Shown here: piece after piece, positions 59,803-64,000 of the stretch
Position numbering within the stretch: the first letter of the stretch is position 1
Layout of the letters: each line of letters begins with the position of its first letter
Source of the DNA: Larus michahellis
Taxonomy: Eukaryota; Chordata; Aves; Charadriiformes; Laridae
Reading direction: 5' to 3'
DNA length: 64,000 nt
NCBI RefSeq assembly: GCF_964199755.1
Contig: NC_133900.1
Span: forward strand, 22,049,701 to 22,113,700
The notes under the pieces: generated by a model
Told to the model about the DNA's origin: nothing
The model's database searches: none
Seen by the model: only the letters and a program-made list of their open reading frames with translations
Translations under genes and position numbers: made by a program

Positions 59803-60810
59803 CTTGTTCTTCTGATTTTAAGAATCTCTATTCAGTGTATCAGATGGAGAATTAGTGTTGCTCAAATACTTGAAATTGCTATTTTTACCCAAGTACTCAC
59901 ACAACTAGTCCCATGACCTGCTGATCAAAAGGCCAGGAGGAGCCACTATGACCATGGTGTCCAACCTCCCAAGTAATGCTGAGCTCAGGACTTCCTAGAG
60001 GGTTTGCAAGGTCAGGATTGGATCATGGAAAGCATCTTTGATGATGTGTAGAGCCTTAATGGAGATGAGCGAACATGGAGCAGTCCCCAATTCTTAGAAT
60101 CTAACTTAAATCACGAGCCAAGTCAACATCATATTTTTGGCACCCATTATGGTGTCTGGACATTTGCTGGCGTAACACTTGTCAGCAGAAACGGTACTGG
60201 CAGTGGTCCGTGTGATGTGACAGCAGGCTGTGGTGACATCCCTCCCCATGCAGACTTCACTCGGGAACTGTAACCATGGTTTAAGGCTTGATGCTCACGC
60301 CAGAAAACCTGCCTGTACCTCAGCTGGGAAATGGTGGGGACCAGCTTCCTTGTGCTCTCTGGGGAAAGGAGATGGACAGGGATGTCCAAGGTCAAAAACT
60401 TCCCTTTCTGTGTCCACTGCCTCATAGAGAACTGCGTGGTGGGGGAAAGTGGGCTGGCGCTGCATCTCCCTGCCCAAACCAGCACAGCCATGGAGAGGAC
60501 AAGGACACAAGTCCCCAAAATGGCACTTCTTCCCCCAGCTGGCACCAGATCTGGGCAGACAGTGAGGTCTTCATTTGGCCCCCAGTGCAGCATTTCTGTC
60601 ATGCGTAGGGTGGGGTTTCCCCGAATGAGCCAAGATATGGTGCCATGTGTACCGTGTCAGCCTGAGTACTACGCACAGTCCTGAAAAACTCTAGGATTAG
60701 GCAAGGGAGATCCCACAGTGGGTGTTTTCTACCTTGGCAGCAGCTTGGTCCACACAATTGCTCCTCACTGGAAGAAACAGCAATGGCAACATGCTAGGAA
60801 TAATGTGGGG
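59803..60810. other. Unique non-coding DNA
   Basis: No gene was recognised. The GC-richer part at 60150-60690 carries overlapping frames on both strands (up to 151 codons on minus) with no domain and no agreed strand. I regard them as chance. Confidence 0.5.
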
Positions 60811-60896
60811 TTATTGCAATATTGTATTATATTGTATTTTATTTACATTTATTTATATTTACAATATTATTGCAATGTTGTATTATAATGTAATTT
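60811..60896 (+). repeat. 30-bp AT-rich direct repeat, two copies
   Basis: TTATTGCAATATTGTATTAT at 60811 and TTATTGCAATGTTGTATTAT at 60867 begin two 30-base copies that match at about 27 positions and start 56 bases apart. The bases between are also AT-rich (TTTATTTACATTTATTTATA). Confidence 0.8.
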
Positions 60897-63800
60897 CCTT
60901 TCTGACGTTAATCTGTGGTGTCTCCACCGGCTTCCAGGGAGATTTCACTACTGGCATTTTCAAGCCTGAAAGGGAAGGTAGGCCCTGGATTATAAACCGC
61001 TGCTCATCCATCAAAGACAATCTCAGCCAGTCTCTCAAGTGACGGCACAGAAACAGCCGGAATGTAATAAAGGGCTTTGTAAATAGCATTATTTTGAGTA
61101 ACATTTTCTATTCAATCATGGAAATTGAGTTTACAAGCAGTCTAGCCAGATGGTCTGCTTTAGGTGAACAGTTGAGCTTTCAGTGGCGGTGGAAATGAGC
61201 GCTCTGGTGGTAGCCAGGAGCTATAGGATAGAGGGACAAGGCTAATAAGTTCCAGGAACCCTCCGTCTGAACCAAAGTACATTTTGTACAGACTATACCT
61301 TGCAACGAAAACTGAACTTTTCACATACCACGCTATTTTTAAATGTATATCGAAAACGATTAGACAATCCCAGTGGACAACAGGAAGACACCGTGCTTTG
61401 AAATAAATTTTCCCATACTCCTTCATTCTAGCCTTCACACAATTCCCTGTCCTCACCTGACCTATTAGAGGCAAAGTTTCTGCATGCCAAAGCATCCCTA
61501 ATACGTCTTTGCTCTGCTCAAACAAGAAATACATGCCGGGTGACCTCTTAGACTGTTGTCCCCCTCTCTGTGCCGCCTCCGGTGTCCTCACGCCAGCACA
61601 GCTCCACCAGACATCCAGCATTCTTCACTCCTGGGCTGGCTTCATTTCTCCCATGTAGCTCCACCATCAACATAATAAAACCGAGCTTTTAGGGAAAAGA
61701 AGCGACAATATTTTCTTTCTTCATGGGCAGCTTACAGGTTGAGTTAGAGTTGCAAATTTTTTTGAATGCTGTGAAGAAAAAATTAGGAATATTGGTGGCT
61801 AGTCAAAAATTTAGAGTTGATGCTGTGATTTGTGTTTCAGTAATCTGCAGGGCATGTAAACCCTTTACAAATGAGAATGTAGTGGACAAAAACAGTTTAA
61901 ATTTTGTAATTTGGAGGTGCAGCTCTCAGTTTTAAGACCAAAAAAAATGAAGAAGGTTACTGAAGGGATCATAGAGACTTACCAACATTCAAGTGTGTTG
62001 AAGTGTTACTTCTAATAACGCTGGTGAGTGTGTTTTGAACAGATAACCCTTCCAGCAAACAAACAGGGAACCATGGCATTGTTCCCAGCTGTTTGCCCAG
62101 TGCTGGAGATCTGCAGGGGCTACAGACCATGGGAGTCGAGGCCAGGACTATTCTGGGTTCTGGGCAACCTCCTTCCAATTAATCCTTCTGATTTCAGCTT
62201 TAATCTTGAGGTATCATTCGCATTTCAGCCTTGTTTACAGCTAAGAGGGACGGGAGGATTCTGGAGCTGATTTAATCTAAACACAGAGAGCTCAAGGCTG
62301 TCCAGACCTATAAAAGGAAATAAATAAACTCCTTTGAAGATCAGAATTGTAATAAGAACAGTTTTGTTTGGTCTTTATTTAGCTTTGAGGAAATGAAATT
62401 CACGTTGTAGGAGCTGAGGAGCTAGTTGTGCTGTGTGCGTGTTTGTTCTTAATTAACTAGAAAAACTTTGCGTGTGCAATACAGAAAAGAAAATCTTGGC
62501 ACTACTAAGTCTCTGTTCCTTATGTAATTTGTTTTGGTTTATTTCTCAGTAGCATTTATGAGATTGTGTTCACGAAATGAAGTTACCAGAGCAGCTTAAA
62601 AAAAATTAATGAAAACAAAATGTGTATGAAAAAATAAATTATCATGTGGTTATGTGTATATCCATGCAGCTACATAAAGGATATGGAAAGTATAAAGTAC
62701 CAGTACGTGGGAAGTCTAGTAGGAGTTTGGGGATAAGCCTTTGAATTGAAGCTGATGTATCCACTAGACGGTGAAAGTTCAAGAATGGAAATAAAGATTT
62801 TTGTTTTCAGTGTTTAAGGAAAAAAGAAATAATTGCCACCTTTCCCATGATCAGCTGAAGTGTGGTAGTAACAGAGTACAGGGAATCCCCAGCAGGAAGG
62901 GATGAGGCAGATCCTCATTTTGCTCACAGTCATGGTGCCTCTAGCACAATCCTACCAGCTGAGCATCCTCCTCACCGTGCAGACGTAGTCAAAATAATGC
63001 CTCACTTCTCATATTTTTATTTTAGGGACTATTGGCTTAGGAAGAAGCCGAGGAAAACCCTAAGTTTTGCTTTCGTAGCTGTCCTGGAAGAATGAATGCA
63101 ATTTTCCTCTATAGCACGCGTGCCCTGCAAGGCAGGTGATCAAAGCAGCTGGCCATCCCTGCCAGCAATAACTGGGAGTTTCTGTAGCAGCAAAGGAATG
63201 ACGGCACAGGAGACGTGAGGAATGCCGCAGAGTCACAGGTCAAGCTTTAATGGCTAGCAGAGCCCGGAGTGGGATTCCTGCGATTCCTCCTTCATGATGG
63301 TTTTGGCTGATAAAAAGGCACGGGGTGGGCATGCTCGCAGAGGCGCCAGGCAACCTTTGTTAAAGTTAAAGCCTAAATATGGTTGATAGCGTTGCAAATC
63401 AATGTGCGTTAAGCAGGGAAAGATGGATATGGCTAAATCAGAGCAAAAAAAGCCACACAGAGGATCTGTGGAAAGTCTTGCATTACATACATATACAGCA
63501 ATAAAAATAAATACATAGCCCCGAACTGTGGTTTTGTCGTAATTACTTTACTAGTACAATAATTTCATTATATAAACCCCATTGGTGTTAAAATATACAT
63601 TATGTTGCAGTCTCCCTTGAATAACAATAAATGACTGATCATTATTTATTAAAATCATCTTTCCAGGCCATTTTCTTTTGAAGTAGCAAGCCTGAATTTC
63701 AAAACAGAGCATTAAACGTTAAAACACAGTCAGGTGGACAGATCAAAATACAAAGCCTGGGAATAGGTGCATCTCAAAATCCTAGTGCAAGGTGTTTCAT

Positions 63801-64000
63801 GTGAAATGTTGTCGCGAGTAAAAATAGTAATTACTGATTTATATGGAGTTAAGAACTGCTTGTTAGCCCGGTTAATGTTTTAACAATCTAACTGATTACT
63901 CATCTAGTCAAAATGCTAGGCCAGGACAACACCGGTGGCCTCTGAATACTAATGGCAAAACCTTGTCATTTGGACTACAAATGCCAAGAGATATCCTTAG
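60897..64000. other. Unique AT-rich non-coding DNA to the window end
   Basis: No gene, CR1 or named repeat was recognised. The longest frame (61160-61621, minus, 153 codons) has no domain or family resemblance. The last kilobase is plain AT-rich sequence. Confidence 0.55.

Noticed and set aside
60147..61621. Minus-strand frames of 151 and 153 codons
   Set aside because: No recognised domain, overlapping plus-strand frames in the first case, and no supporting gene structure.
1..64000. CRISPR array, bacterial operon or phage-like structure
   Set aside because: No spaced direct repeats, no ribosome-binding-site-led gene clusters, and the CR1 content shows vertebrate nuclear DNA.

Overview
The window looks like bird nuclear DNA with no recognisable host protein-coding gene. 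The main evidence is the CR1 retrotransposon tails. Seven stretches carry the avian CR1 3' end, recognisable by the GGTCCCTTCCAACCC block followed by ATTCTRTG octamers, and they lie in both orientations. The rest is AT-rich, poor in CpG except for a few clusters, and full of poly-A/T and A/C-rich low-complexity tracts, as in an avian intergenic region or large intron. The open reading frames are short, occur on both strands, lack recognisable domains, and are mostly what non-coding DNA gives by chance. The only protein-coding sequence I can support is the C-terminal tail of a CR1 ORF2 near 59.5 kb.

Layout. 0-11 kb: a CR1 tail running in from the left edge, two minus-strand CR1 pieces near 2.8 and 3.1 kb, a worn CR1 tip near 4.0 kb, a compact double hairpin at 4.35-4.41 kb, A/C-rich low-complexity DNA at 7.9 kb, and a minus-strand CR1 at 10.9 kb. 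12.7-14.8 kb: the most structured part. About 140 bases occur twice in direct orientation, 1,760 bases apart; each copy lies downstream of a CpG-dense segment, and the first copy is joined by a cluster of octamer (ATTTGCAT) motifs. 15-43 kb: mostly featureless, with simple repeats, long T runs, G-quadruplex-like runs and one small CR1 tip. 43-59 kb: several degraded pieces resembling ancient amniote L2/L3-type LINE or MIR repeats, a 3-copy 22-bp minisatellite, another CR1 tip, a decayed tRNA-like sequence, and a roughly 180-bp GTG/GAT triplet array that holds reading frames open on both strands. 59.5 kb: the best-preserved CR1, with in-frame coding tail and 3' UTR. From there to 64 kb is unique AT-rich DNA.

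No operons, CRISPR arrays, intact RNA genes or complete mobile elements were seen. The CR1 pieces are all 5'-truncated and cannot move themselves. No previously undescribed biological system is evident. The items most worth a second look are the paired 140-base repeat with CpG and octamer neighbours, the double hairpin near 4.4 kb, the tRNA-like sequence near 55.7 kb, and the possible exaptation of ancient repeats. All repeat identifications are by eye and by memory of families, not from a database search.
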